Positions 31,432 through 38,314 of a stretch of DNA of 38,719 nt are shown here, in pieces. The DNA is from Hyphomicrobiales bacterium (GTDB taxonomy: Bacteria > Pseudomonadota > Alphaproteobacteria > Rhizobiales > Rhizobiaceae), in the NCBI GenBank assembly GCA_021775455.1, contig JAJFHU010000062.1, positions 1 to 38,719 of the forward strand. The letters are read 5' to 3'. The position numbers were made by a program, and so were the translations under genes. Numbering within the stretch: the stretch's first letter is position 1; each line of letters begins with the position of its first letter. The notes below the pieces were generated by a model. It saw nothing but the letters and a program-made list of their open reading frames with translations. It ran no database searches and had not been told where the DNA came from.

Positions 31432-31708
31432 ACTTAGTACGGAGAGGCCAATGAGTTGATTATTTCGAATTAACAAAAAACCTATCCTGTTTGCGCCAAT
31501 GGGATATTTGAAACCGGTCTTTATAAGGTACTGTTTTTATTGATTTCCGCTGTCTCCTCGATCAGCTGCCGGCAGCGCGATCGCTATCCTTGGAACGACA
31601 GGAATATTAGCCTTTTTAGATCAAGATACAGACCCGTCTTGCGCTTGCAGGGTGGGTTTTTTTGTGCCAATTCTCCATCGTTGCGGCGCTGGAACAGGAG
31701 GGCCAATT
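31432..31708. other. Non-coding stretch after the late operon
   Basis: No gene is supported here. It holds the perfect palindrome GCTGCCGGCAGC (31565-31576), joined to GCGATCGC, and the terminator listed separately. A ribosome binding site GGAGGG (31697-31702) for the next gene lies at its end. Confidence 0.6.
31632..31663 (+). terminator. Late operon terminator
   Basis: An 11-pair stem (ACCCGTCTTGC with GCAGGGTGGGT, including G-T pairs) with loop GCTT ends in seven T residues (31657-31663). It is a strong intrinsic terminator about 200 bases after the last late gene. It isolates the following gene from late transcription. Confidence 0.85.
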
Positions 31709-32143
31709 ATGATGGATGAATTTATTAGATGGACACCAATTGCGATTTCCATGTTAGCGCTCTTTATTTCTTTTTTGTCTTGGAAATCATCCACTCAGTC
31801 GACACGCGCATCGATATATGATCGTAGGTTCGAAGTATATTCAGAAGTGGAGCGGTTCATTGGAGGTTGGATGAGACACGGCACACCAGACTTGGATCAA
31901 TTGCCTGACTTGGTGGGTGCTTGGAACAGATCACATTTTTTGTTTGAACAAAAAGTTACTGATCATATCCGCAAAATTTGGCTGGATGCTGTCGATGCGG
32001 ATTACAAAGCCCAGATAGTCTCAAATAAAATCCCCGGAAATCGCAACAAAGCAATCGACAAAAAGCACAATTACATGCTGGAACATGGTGACTTTGACAA
32101 GCTTCGCGCGGTATTTGCATCGTCACTAAAAGTAAAAACGTGA
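31709..32143 (+). CDS. Membrane-anchored accessory protein next to attP
   Basis: This 144-residue product starts at ATG 31709 or 31712, both within reach of GGAGGG. An N-terminal membrane helix (WTPIAISMLALFISFLSW) is followed by a helical cytoplasmic part (ASIYDRRFEVYSEVERFIGG, then WLDAVDADYKAQIV). It lies alone between the late terminator and attP, the place of lysogenic-conversion genes. Function unknown. Local AT-richness suggests recent transfer. Confidence 0.65.
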   Translation: MMDEFIRWTPIAISMLALFISFLSWKSSTQSTRASIYDRRFEVYSEVERFIGGWMRHGTPDLDQLPDLVGAWNRSHFLFEQKVTDHIRKIWLDAVDADYKAQIVSNKIPGNRNKAIDKKHNYMLEHGDFDKLRAVFASSLKVKT

Positions 32144-32323
32144 GGAAACTCGCGTGAACAAACGACGAAACCCTGTACCGGATTTGTACGGAAACATGTC
32201 AATTGTTCTCTGCATGTTCCTGCAAGATGTTGCAGGATTGTGCAAGATGTTGAAAATTGGAACAAAACGGGTAAATCGCCGTTATTGGTTTTTTCCTTTA
32301 TTTTCAATGCGGTAAGGTGTTTC
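32144..32323. promoter_or_regulatory. attP left arm with integrase arm-site candidates
   Basis: A 12-base unit TGCAAGATGTTG occurs twice at a 20-base period (32221-32232 and 32241-32252), and CCTGCAA-GATG-TTGCAGG (32219-32236) is an inverted repeat. TTTGTACGGA (32183-32192) recurs at 32458-32467 on the other side of the core. Such spaced repeats are usual for arm-type integrase and Xis sites. Confidence 0.45.
32266..32294 (+). terminator. Possible weak terminator after the accessory gene
   Basis: AACGG (32266-32270) and CCGTT (32279-32283) form a 5-bp stem with an 8-base loop; six T residues (32289-32294) follow after ATTGG. Moderate at best, but no better signal follows the gene at 31709. 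Confidence 0.35.
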
Positions 32324-32383
32324 TGGCGGAGAGGAAGGGATTCGAACCCTCGAGACGCTTTTGACGCCTACTCCCTTAGCAGG
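32324..32383 (-). other. attP: attP core: 3' half of tRNA-Ser(GCU)
   Basis: On the minus strand this reads as the 3' part of tRNA-Ser: anticodon loop CTGCTAA (anticodon GCT), the 3' anticodon stem GGGAG, a long variable arm (GGCGTC-AAAA-GCGTC region), the T-arm GAGGG-TTCGAAT-CCCTT, the acceptor strand CCTCTCC with G, and an encoded CCA. The 5' half is missing: the expected complementary stem is absent upstream. Such a segment lets an integrating phage restore the host tRNA gene. It ends 8 bases from the integrase stop. Confidence 0.85.
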
Positions 32384-32390
32384 GTAAGCA

Positions 32391-33482
32391 TCACATTGCC
32401 TTTTTCTTTAATAATTTCAATGCGCTATCGTTATGTCTGCGCATGGCGTGTACGAGTTTTGTACGGATTGCCTGGTTGACTATCTTGCGGGAATCCTCGG
32501 CATGCGAGTAAGTATTCAACAGGATCTGCGGGTCTTTCCAACCTCCAGCATCGGCTCCCGTTGCTGGATCAATACCCAGGCGAACTACCACTTCTGTTCC
32601 AAATCCGTGCCGCCCGGCCGCATGAGGCATGATGGGTAGTATCTTCGCCCGTTCACATGCTCGTTTCCAGCTTCCGTACAAATGATGGCGCTGTTTAAAT
32701 CCGAATAACCTGCCGTGTCTGGTTTCCAGGGACATTAACTCGGCAGTCAGTTCAGGGATGAGCTCAATCCATTCATCCTCATGGCCTTTTGCACCAGGAC
32801 AATAAACAAGATTTTCATTTAGGCGGGAGAGATCACCGGAATCATTGATGCTCAGGCTCTGGCCGATCCGTCGACCTGCCGTGTACATGAACATCGCCAG
32901 TGCTCCGATCCTTGGGCTTGCTTCAGCCCTGAACTTCATGAGCCAATCCATATCCGCAGGGATCTTCGGGATCCTGCTTTTCTTGCCACGCAGGCGGTCT
33001 TGTTCCACGCGTTGCTTGTCGCTGTAGGCTTTGACGCGAATGGGTGGGCATTTCCCCAATTCGTGAGCGTGATTGATCACAGAACGTACAGGGCTTACTA
33101 CTTGCCGGTGCCACGTATCGGTCGATGCTTCAGGGTAAACGACCTTGCCCAGTTCCTTGATTTGCAGGGGAGTGATCTTTTTTAAATAGTCGTCACCGAG
33201 GTGGGGCAGGATTTTACTCAGGTAGTTGGCCTCGGCGGGCTTTGGTGTGTAAAGCAGGATAGCATCAGAGAATGTTAGTCCGATTTCCTCTCCCGTATAT
33301 TCTTCAATGAGATTACGTTTGATTGCTTTTTGTTCGAAGCGTTTTTTGATTTCTTCTGCTTTGGCTTCCGGCAACGCTGAAGGTATTTCGAGGCTTTGGC
33401 GGTAGTATCCACAGCCGGGGATTTCGTCGATCCGGCCTTTGATCCACCACCATTTACCCCGTTTGTAGACTTCGAGTGGCAT
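32391..33482 (-). CDS. int: Tyrosine integrase
   Basis: This 363-residue protein starts behind GGAGGG. The N-terminal arm-binding and core-binding regions precede the catalytic domain: the first Arg in MYTAGRRIGQSLSI, the box II HAAGRHGFGTEVV, then GGWKDPQILLNTYSHAE with the nucleophile Tyr. The HAAGRHGF variant is common among alphaproteobacterial phage integrases. It integrates at the adjacent tRNA-Ser core. The 5' part overlaps the excisionase-like gene by 208 bases. Confidence 0.95.
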   Translation of the reverse strand: MPLEVYKRGKWWWIKGRIDEIPGCGYYRQSLEIPSALPEAKAEEIKKRFEQKAIKRNLIEEYTGEEIGLTFSDAILLYTPKPAEANYLSKILPHLGDDYLKKITPLQIKELGKVVYPEASTDTWHRQVVSPVRSVINHAHELGKCPPIRVKAYSDKQRVEQDRLRGKKSRIPKIPADMDWLMKFRAEASPRIGALAMFMYTAGRRIGQSLSINDSGDLSRLNENLVYCPGAKGHEDEWIELIPELTAELMSLETRHGRLFGFKQRHHLYGSWKRACERAKILPIMPHAAGRHGFGTEVVVRLGIDPATGADAGGWKDPQILLNTYSHAEDSRKIVNQAIRTKLVHAMRRHNDSALKLLKKKAM

Positions 33483-33688
33483 TGCTCACCCTCCTGCAAG
33501 ATGCGATCCACATGCTCCGGGAGCAACAAAACCGCGTTTCCATACTCAATACAAGCCCCAAGCGACCGCGCATCACTTCGCAACCTACGCGCTGAAAGCT
33601 TTACACCAAACTTTTCCTTAAATTCCTGAACCACCATTTCAGGTGATCGCGCTGTGGACAGAATGGATTCTTGAGCTTTAGGCATCAT
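33275..33688 (-). CDS. Excisionase-like DNA-binding protein overlapping int
   Basis: This protein has 137 residues (or 136 from the second ATG). The first 65 are a small folded domain (EMVVQEFKEKFGVKLSARRL, then SDARSLGACIEYGNAVLLLP) with the look of a MerR/Xis-type HTH. The remaining 70 are Lys/Ser/Asn-rich and encoded in the same DNA as the integrase start, in another frame. Position between resolvase and int and the basic character fit a recombination directionality factor. The basic tail may be a by-product of the integrase sequence. Confidence 0.65.
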   Translation of the reverse strand: MMPKAQESILSTARSPEMVVQEFKEKFGVKLSARRLRSDARSLGACIEYGNAVLLLPEHVDRILQEGEQCHSKSTNGVNGGGSKAGSTKSPAVDTTAKASKYLQRCRKPKQKKSKNASNKKQSNVISLKNIRERKSD

Positions 33689-34449
33689 TCCAAACTCTCC
33701 GTTTCCTTAATGATTTGATTGAGTCGTCGTATCGAAACACCTTCCGCCTTCGCGCATTCTTCCAGCGCTTTCATACGCAATTTTTTGAACTCAATTTTGC
33801 CCTGCTTTCTGGCTTGTTTGACCTTCCCGCGCTCTCCCGCAAAGTGGTTGAACAATGTGGCTGTCGACTTGTACCCGGCGCGTTCTGTAATTTGTCTATT
33901 GGTGAGTATTGGGTTCCAGATATCAATCATCATGCGAATTCGCTTTTCGCCGTGAATTTCACTTGGTTGTCCAAATTTCTTACCCTGCCGCTTGGCTTCC
34001 GCCATTCCGGCAATGGTTCGTTCGCGGGTTAGGTCGCGCTCGTATTGGGCAAATGCAAACATGATGTGCAACATCAGCATTCCCGCCGCACTATCTAAAT
34101 CCAAGCGTTCTTTTAAACTGACCAGTTGAACGCCGTTTTTGCAAAAATGTTGAACGGTGGTTGCCATGTCGGCAATGTCCCTGCCCAGGCGGTCCAGCCG
34201 CCAAACAATCAGCTTCACTCCCTCCCGACAGATGTCTTTCAGGTTTTCAAATACCGGGCGAGTTTTGCGGGTAGATTGTTTTTCCAGATAAATACGATCA
34301 CAACCAGCATCCTTTAATGCGGCAATCTGCAAGTTCAATTCCTGATCGTCTGTGCTAACGCGAGCGTAGCCAATGACACGGCAATCAGCCGGAAACTTGT
34401 AGTTTCGCTGAATGTAGGTATCAAACTCTGTCCATGTCGCTGTTGTCAT
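33685..34449 (-). CDS. Serine recombinase (resolvase/invertase)
   Basis: This 254-residue protein has catalytic Ser32 in VIGYARVSTDDQELNLQIAA, then LIVWRLDRLGRDIADM and MLMLHIMFAFAQYERDLTRE, which identify the resolvase/invertase family. The C-terminal HTH (LTNRQITERAGYKSTATLFN) is followed by an extra basic helix-rich tail (KLRMKALEECAKAEGVSIRR) not seen in short invertases. It overlaps the excisionase-like gene by ATGATG. A second recombinase beside a tyrosine integrase may invert a segment or resolve dimers. Confidence 0.9.
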   Translation of the reverse strand: MTTATWTEFDTYIQRNYKFPADCRVIGYARVSTDDQELNLQIAALKDAGCDRIYLEKQSTRKTRPVFENLKDICREGVKLIVWRLDRLGRDIADMATTVQHFCKNGVQLVSLKERLDLDSAAGMLMLHIMFAFAQYERDLTRERTIAGMAEAKRQGKKFGQPSEIHGEKRIRMMIDIWNPILTNRQITERAGYKSTATLFNHFAGERGKVKQARKQGKIEFKKLRMKALEECAKAEGVSIRRLNQIIKETESLE

Positions 34450-34475
34450 GTCGATTTAACCCGGCGGTCCTTGAT

Positions 34476-34853
34476 TCAATTTTCTTTGAAGCCACCAAAC
34501 GATATTGAGACACCTTCACCTAAACTGACCGTGTTGGTATCTCTCTCTCGAATGGGGTTCAGAATGTTTTTTATAATTTTGTATTTCAGTTCGTCAGGTG
34601 CGGATTCAATTTCATCCCAATGCTTCACCAGTGATTTCCAATAGGGATTAACTGCCGCTATTTTAGGCAAGTGTTCTCGAAGTTCTGGAACGGCTTTTAA
34701 CAAGCCAACGCAACGGTTGAAATCGCCGCCATCGGACGGGTGGGAAAAGCCGCGATGCGATGGATTGAAGCCAGCCAAATATGCCGCCATGAACTCTGAT
34801 GACGAACCGGTTTCACCGGTCAACGCCCATTCTGCGATTTTTTTGTAATCCAT
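34476..34853 (-). CDS. Accessory hypothetical protein
   Basis: This 125-residue protein starts behind the leader AAAGGCCACTTATTATG, shared with the gene at 36148. SSSEFMAAYLAGFNPSHRGF and HPSDGGDFNRCVGLLKAVPE are features of a protein common in phages, without known function. It is the last accessory gene before the recombinases. Confidence 0.65.
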   Translation of the reverse strand: MDYKKIAEWALTGETGSSSEFMAAYLAGFNPSHRGFSHPSDGGDFNRCVGLLKAVPELREHLPKIAAVNPYWKSLVKHWDEIESAPDELKYKIIKNILNPIRERDTNTVSLGEGVSISFGGFKEN

Positions 34854-34866
34854 AATAAGTGGCCTT
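34851..34866 (-). repeat. Leader repeat, copy 1
   Basis: AAGGCCACTTATTATG on the minus strand: ribosome binding site, spacer and start codon of the gene ending at 34476. It is identical over 16 bases to 36146-36161; a shorter variant precedes the gene at 35685. Confidence 0.8.
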
Positions 34867-35402
34867 TAGGTAAGTGTTTCGATATGGAATGGAGCGGCCA
34901 CGCCAGCGCTGAATGTTTCAGCAGCTTTAAGAGCCTCTTTGATCCGTTTTTCAGGTGATTGATCTTTTGAAGTTACAAGGCTCCCAAGCGCCAATTCTTC
35001 ACCGCATCCGCAAGCATCAAATTTATGGGAACTTTCGCCAACCTGATAATCGCCTTGGATCTTGAACAATCGATTTTTGTAACCAACTAGAAATGTTCCA
35101 CCCGCTTCGGCTTCTTTTTCTTTCTCTGCAAAACCACCATCTTTCAGGCAAGTTCTGACAGCCTCAATAAATTCGGTGACCATGTACTTGAAAGTATCAT
35201 CATCGGGATGATGTTTGGGTGGATCGAGTTTGTATTGCAATAATTGCCCCATTCGGAATGACGATGTGAAGCCAATCAGGAATTCACCATTTCTGAAAAT
35301 CTTCTTATCGTCGCGAACGGTTAAACTTAATCCGTCAACGCCAGCGCTGTCGCAACCAATGGTTACTTTTTCGTTTTCAACTATGCCTACAATACATGTC
35401 AT
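34866..35402 (-). CDS. HslV/proteasome-like Ntn hydrolase
   Basis: This 178-residue product starts at ATG 35402 behind AGGAAC; a longer frame from 35477 lacks support. After removal of Met the chain begins with Thr1 (TCIVGIVENEKVTIGCDSAG), and counting from it gives Asp17 and Lys33 (VRDDKKIF): exactly the catalytic residues of proteasome beta subunits and HslV. LIGFTSSFRMGQLLQYKL and FLVGYKNRLFKI, plus GCGEELALGSL, complete the fold. It should form self-compartmentalised peptidase rings or act as a lone hydrolase. No HslU-like ATPase is encoded here. Confidence 0.8.
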   Translation of the reverse strand: MTCIVGIVENEKVTIGCDSAGVDGLSLTVRDDKKIFRNGEFLIGFTSSFRMGQLLQYKLDPPKHHPDDDTFKYMVTEFIEAVRTCLKDGGFAEKEKEAEAGGTFLVGYKNRLFKIQGDYQVGESSHKFDACGCGEELALGSLVTSKDQSPEKRIKEALKAAETFSAGVAAPFHIETLT

Positions 35403-35415
35403 GTTCCTGGGGTTC

Positions 35416-35685
35416 CTATTGCTTTTGAGTATGCCGTTTATTAATTTCTTCCCACTGCGGAATGTATTGATCAACAACGTCAGGGAAAGCGGAAAGCACT
35501 ATTTGCCTATCCTTGTCAGTGTGATATGCACCGGCCAAGATGGATGCCAAAACATGCGCAACCGCGTTAATGGCTTCGGCATGGTTTAATTCGCTTTCCA
35601 CCACCTTACGGGCCATAGTCTCCAGGAGTGCGTAGGCAAGATGCTGCATATCCAAGGCTTTTTCTTCTCTGGTAATTGTAGGCAT
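35416..35685 (-). CDS. Accessory hypothetical protein
   Basis: This 89-residue product is predicted helical (MQHLAYALLETMARKVVESE, then EAINAVAHVLASILAGAYH). The start has AAAGGCCACCT upstream, a variant of the leader seen at 34853 and 36148. No family is recognised. It precedes the Ntn hydrolase gene and is probably cotranscribed. Confidence 0.6.
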   Translation of the reverse strand: MPTITREEKALDMQHLAYALLETMARKVVESELNHAEAINAVAHVLASILAGAYHTDKDRQIVLSAFPDVVDQYIPQWEEINKRHTQKQ

Positions 35686-35696
35686 AGGTGGCCTTT

Positions 35697-35924
35697 CTAT
35701 CGTACTTCGATAACTGCTTTGGGTGGCTTAGTAGCAACGTAAATTTTCTTGCGATTGTCGTACTGCATCACCTTTGGGTTGGTGTCGTTGAAGGTGTTAA
35801 AATCGTTCGCTGCTTGGTTGCCGGATATTCCAAATTTCCTCATCAAGTGAGCGCGGTTAACAAACCCGTAGATATGTAATGTTTCAGCAATCCATTCTTG
35901 CCGTTTTTGCGCAAACCAATTCAT
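35697..35924 (-). CDS. Small winged-helix-like protein
   Basis: This 75-residue product starts at the ATG overlapping the previous stop. FAQKRQEWIAETLHIYGFVN, then RAHLMRKFGISGNQAANDFN and QYDNRKKIYVA, resemble a DeoR-type winged helix. A regulatory or DNA-linked role is likely. The longer frame from 36197 runs through the membrane-protein gene and is rejected. Confidence 0.6.
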   Translation of the reverse strand: MNWFAQKRQEWIAETLHIYGFVNRAHLMRKFGISGNQAANDFNTFNDTNPKVMQYDNRKKIYVATKPPKAVIEVR

Positions 35925-36148
35925 GCCTTGTTCCACTTCAAATGATTGCGGCCATAGACAATCCACAAAGCGATATTGAGCGGGATCAATCCCCAAGTGC
36001 CGGTTGCAACAATCCAAACCAACCAAAGTGCCTGATTGCCGAGACCAACAAGCCATGCCGATTTGTGAACATTGCCAGCTAACAGCGTCATCCAGATTGT
36101 GATGGCTGATAGGAGCCACGGTAAATAATCTCTGATTGCATCTGTCAT
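35921..36148 (-). CDS. Small membrane protein
   Basis: This 75-residue protein has two or three hydrophobic segments (PWLLSAITIWMTLLAGNV, QALWLVWIVATGTWGLIPLN, ALWIVYGRNHLKW), rich in Trp. The plan resembles a fragment of PnuC-type transporters seen in phages, but is too short to assign. It starts behind the leader AAGGCCACTTATTATG. Confidence 0.6.
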   Translation of the reverse strand: MTDAIRDYLPWLLSAITIWMTLLAGNVHKSAWLVGLGNQALWLVWIVATGTWGLIPLNIALWIVYGRNHLKWNKA

Positions 36149-36161
36149 AATAAGTGGCCTT
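36146..36161 (-). repeat. Leader repeat, copy 2
   Basis: The same 16 bases, AAGGCCACTTATTATG, here start the membrane-protein gene 36148-35921. The two coding regions are otherwise unrelated. Confidence 0.8.
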
Positions 36162-36465
36162 ATCCTTGATCTTTGGCTGCTCGATCCAGCCGTTCAATTT
36201 CTGCTATAATTAATGCGCCAGCGACAACCAGTGACTTACGTCGGTCAAACTTTTCCCGTTTATCAAAATTTGTCCACGGCCACGGATTAATGGCGTGCAC
36301 CATTCCCATCACGTTGACCTTGTAGAGTGGTTCCGGCGCGGCATACAAAGCGGCAGCCATTGCCAGAGATTGATCGCTGTGGCCATCGTCGTGTTTCAGT
36401 GACCAGCCTTCTTTTTCAATTTGCCGTTTTCGTTCGGCAGCCACATCGTCAATCGCTTTTGACAT
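36160..36465 (-). CDS. Accessory phage protein with ERKRQIEKEGW motif
   Basis: This 101-residue product starts at ATG 36465 behind AAGGA. AAERKRQIEKEGWSLKHDDG and HSDQSLAMAAALYAA form a motif found in accessory proteins of many phages and prophages. The C-terminus (RRKSLVVAGALIIAEIERLD) is the second conserved part. Function unknown. It overlaps the small gene at 36449. Confidence 0.7.
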   Translation of the reverse strand: MSKAIDDVAAERKRQIEKEGWSLKHDDGHSDQSLAMAAALYAAPEPLYKVNVMGMVHAINPWPWTNFDKREKFDRRKSLVVAGALIIAEIERLDRAAKDQG

Positions 36466-36592
36466 CTGCTTTCCTTTCATCCCGCCGTTTTTTGAAGTCC
36501 TTCACAACTGCCTCAACCACTCTGTCGAGCATCGGACTTGGCTTGTTGTCCGGGTGGTGGTGGACATAAATCGTGTCGTCGGTGTCTGACAT
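36449..36592 (-). CDS. Small 47-residue accessory protein
   Basis: A short frame (MSDTDDTIYVHHHPDNKPSP, then MLDRVVEAVVKDFKKRRDER) starts behind ATAGGAACCCC, the same leader block found before the Ntn hydrolase start at 35402. It fills the gap between neighbouring genes and overlaps the next start by 17 bases. The His-rich stretch is notable. Unknown function. Confidence 0.5.
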   Translation of the reverse strand: MSDTDDTIYVHHHPDNKPSPMLDRVVEAVVKDFKKRRDERKADVKSD

Positions 36593-36607
36593 ATCCGGGG
36601 GTTCCTA

Positions 36608-36955
36608 TTAGTGTTTCGGTTCGCCGGTTGTCTGCATATCCAGATCAACAGCTTCGAGTAATTGCTCGACTGCTGAACGCCGTTTTTTCTCTGCGACAAC
36701 CTTCTGGTTATGATTGCTTTTTGGATCAGCAAGCACAGACAATGCGGATAGAAATTTTGCAGTAGACCTGCCGTCCAGTTCCGCAAGTTCCTGCATCCAA
36801 ATCCCCATCGAGGAAGTGACGAATGATGCACCTGTACAGCCGATTGTTTTTGCGCCGGTCTCGGTGGCAGCAAGCAGAACTTGATGGAACAACGATCTTG
36901 CATCTTGTTGTTCTTGCCCTAATGGGCGGAATAGAGGTTTCTTCTGGTATGACAT
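36608..36955 (-). CDS. Accessory hypothetical protein
   Basis: This 115-residue product has ARSLFHQVLLAATETGAKTI and GIWMQELAELDGRSTAKFLS in the middle, then a Lys-rich helix (NHNQKVVAEKKRRSAVEQLL). No known family is recognised. It is in the middle of the leftward block. A frame on the same strand at 36502-36903 is a shadow. Confidence 0.55.
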   Translation of the reverse strand: MSYQKKPLFRPLGQEQQDARSLFHQVLLAATETGAKTIGCTGASFVTSSMGIWMQELAELDGRSTAKFLSALSVLADPKSNHNQKVVAEKKRRSAVEQLLEAVDLDMQTTGEPKH

Positions 36956-36963
36956 TGACGGGC

Positions 36964-37254
36964 CTATGGTGATTCTGTTTCAGGGAACATCGGCATTGGT
37001 GCTAGAACCAATCTGCCGGTGCGATAAGCATTTAGGATAGCGGCAATTGCTTCGGCATCCTCTTGTGCGCCGGAAGGAAACTCTAAATCTAAAAGAGCCG
37101 ACCCATGCACGTTGTCAGTAACAATGGCCCAATCTTCATGTTCTCCTGCGCCGGTTTGATATGCGATCAACCAATTATCCATCACCGTGGAAATTGGCGC
37201 GGCTTTGAGCGGTGCAATCTTTTCGGGTGGTGGTAATCTGTCTGTCAAATTCAA
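36964..37254 (-). CDS. Accessory hypothetical protein
   Basis: This 96-residue product starts with TTG at 37254, behind GGAAGG at about 8 bases. VMDNWLIAYQTGAGEHEDWA, NVHGSALLDLEFPSGAQEDA and EAIAAILNAYRTGRL form a compact alpha/beta domain. Function unknown. Confidence 0.55.
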   Translation of the reverse strand: MNLTDRLPPPEKIAPLKAAPISTVMDNWLIAYQTGAGEHEDWAIVTDNVHGSALLDLEFPSGAQEDAEAIAAILNAYRTGRLVLAPMPMFPETESP

Positions 37255-37268
37255 TTCTTTCGGCCTTC

Positions 37269-37544
37269 CTATTGAACCAGTTCGCGGATGGATTTGCTGA
37301 CAGTTCCGCCAAACCGCCTGAAGCGTGTAATCCGGCGCTTGATTTCGGCCTTGGTGATGGCAACCGGTTCGGCATTGCGAAACGATCGCGCCGGGATCTG
37401 CGCAGATTTAAAACTGGATGCCGATCGGATCTTGGCATGTTTGCGGCCAATCGAATGAAGATAGACCACGCGCATCCCGCTTCCGATCGCCGGTGCTTCA
37501 TTCTCGAAATGAATGATGTAAAACCCTTTATCGTATGCGCTCAT
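37269..37544 (-). CDS. Accessory hypothetical basic protein
   Basis: This 91-residue product is very basic in its second half (RKHAKIRSASSFKSAQIPAR, then KAEIKRRITRFRRFGG). The N-terminus (KGFYIIHFENEAPAIGSGMR) is beta-rich. It may bind nucleic acid. No family is recognised. Confidence 0.55.
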   Translation of the reverse strand: MSAYDKGFYIIHFENEAPAIGSGMRVVYLHSIGRKHAKIRSASSFKSAQIPARSFRNAEPVAITKAEIKRRITRFRRFGGTVSKSIRELVQ

Positions 37545-37547
37545 AAT

Positions 37548-37799
37548 TTACCCTTCGATGTTTTCTTGTTCCGCCTGGTCCCAAAGTTTTTCCTGCAATT
37601 TGGCGTGGTAATCCTTGATCACAAACACCAGCGTGAGCGGCCACAGGACTGCGGTAACAATCGCCAACAACAAGAAGACGAAACCGTCCGGCCAGTCTCC
37701 CCGATCGAAGTTCACGATCAGGCACCACATCAAACCCGCAAAGACAATCACCGCGATGTATGTGTGGTTTACCAAAATAATCTGAGCCCAACTCATCAT
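37548..37799 (-). CDS. Small two-helix membrane protein
   Basis: This 83-residue protein has two membrane segments (IILVNHTYIAVIVFAGLMWC and FVFLLLAIVTAVLWPLTLVF) and a charged C-terminal tail (IKDYHAKLQEKLWDQAEQEN). It overlaps the upstream gene by ATGA. Unknown role; superinfection exclusion is possible. Confidence 0.6.
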   Translation of the reverse strand: MMSWAQIILVNHTYIAVIVFAGLMWCLIVNFDRGDWPDGFVFLLLAIVTAVLWPLTLVFVIKDYHAKLQEKLWDQAEQENIEG

Positions 37800-38314
37800 C
37801 TATTTCCCCTTTCCCAACTTCGAAATTTTTTGAACAGATCCTTCCAGCGCTCTGCAGCCTGCGGATCCCGGCTGAGCTCTGAACGACTTTTCACATCACA
37901 TAGATCGCGTACTTTTTGTTGCGCCTGTTCATCACTGTGCGCATTCCCAAGCCCGTGCTGTGCTATAAGAAATTTCCGAAACTCCGGCTTGTTGGTTTGC
38001 ATAGCTGCATGGGCTGCATAATCCTTTGGCGGATTGCGCCTTAGTTCGCGGATTGCTTCGAATGATTGGGCAAGCATTGAAACCATGAATTTCTGGTTGG
38101 ACAGCGCTGCGGCAAGAAACTGGTTGTCTGCCGGATTTGTTGAACAAAGCTGCGCGATCAACTTGCGTTCACCATCGACTGGGTCAACTGCATATATTCC
38201 ATCACCTGCCGGACTAGTTTCCCAGTCCTTCGAAACGAGATCCTGAAACTGCCGGATCTGTTCAAGCTTCGACTGGTTCGGGTTTTTGTTCTGGTTTACC
38301 GGCTGAACATTCAT
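37796..38314 (-). CDS. Early leftward hypothetical protein
   Basis: This 172-residue protein has a glutamine/asparagine-rich start (NVQPVNQNKNPNQSKLEQIR), a beta part (DGIYAVDPVDGERKLIAQLC) and a helical part (LSNQKFMVSMLAQSFEAIRE), ending in LCDVKSRSELSRDPQAAERW and KDLFKKFRSWERGN. The last segment is common in phage accessory proteins. Second gene from PL. Confidence 0.6.
   Translation of the reverse strand: MNVQPVNQNKNPNQSKLEQIRQFQDLVSKDWETSPAGDGIYAVDPVDGERKLIAQLCSTNPADNQFLAAALSNQKFMVSMLAQSFEAIRELRRNPPKDYAAHAAMQTNKPEFRKFLIAQHGLGNAHSDEQAQQKVRDLCDVKSRSELSRDPQAAERWKDLFKKFRSWERGNR

Noticed and set aside
32221-32252. CRISPR-like direct repeats
   Set aside because: Only two copies of 12 bases without spacers; better explained as integrase arm sites.
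32324-32383. A complete tRNA gene
   Set aside because: Only the part from the anticodon loop to CCA is present; the 5' half and D-arm are missing.
35697-36197. A 166-codon leftward frame as one gene
   Set aside because: Its first half overlaps the small membrane protein; the ATGA start at 35924 explains the conserved part.
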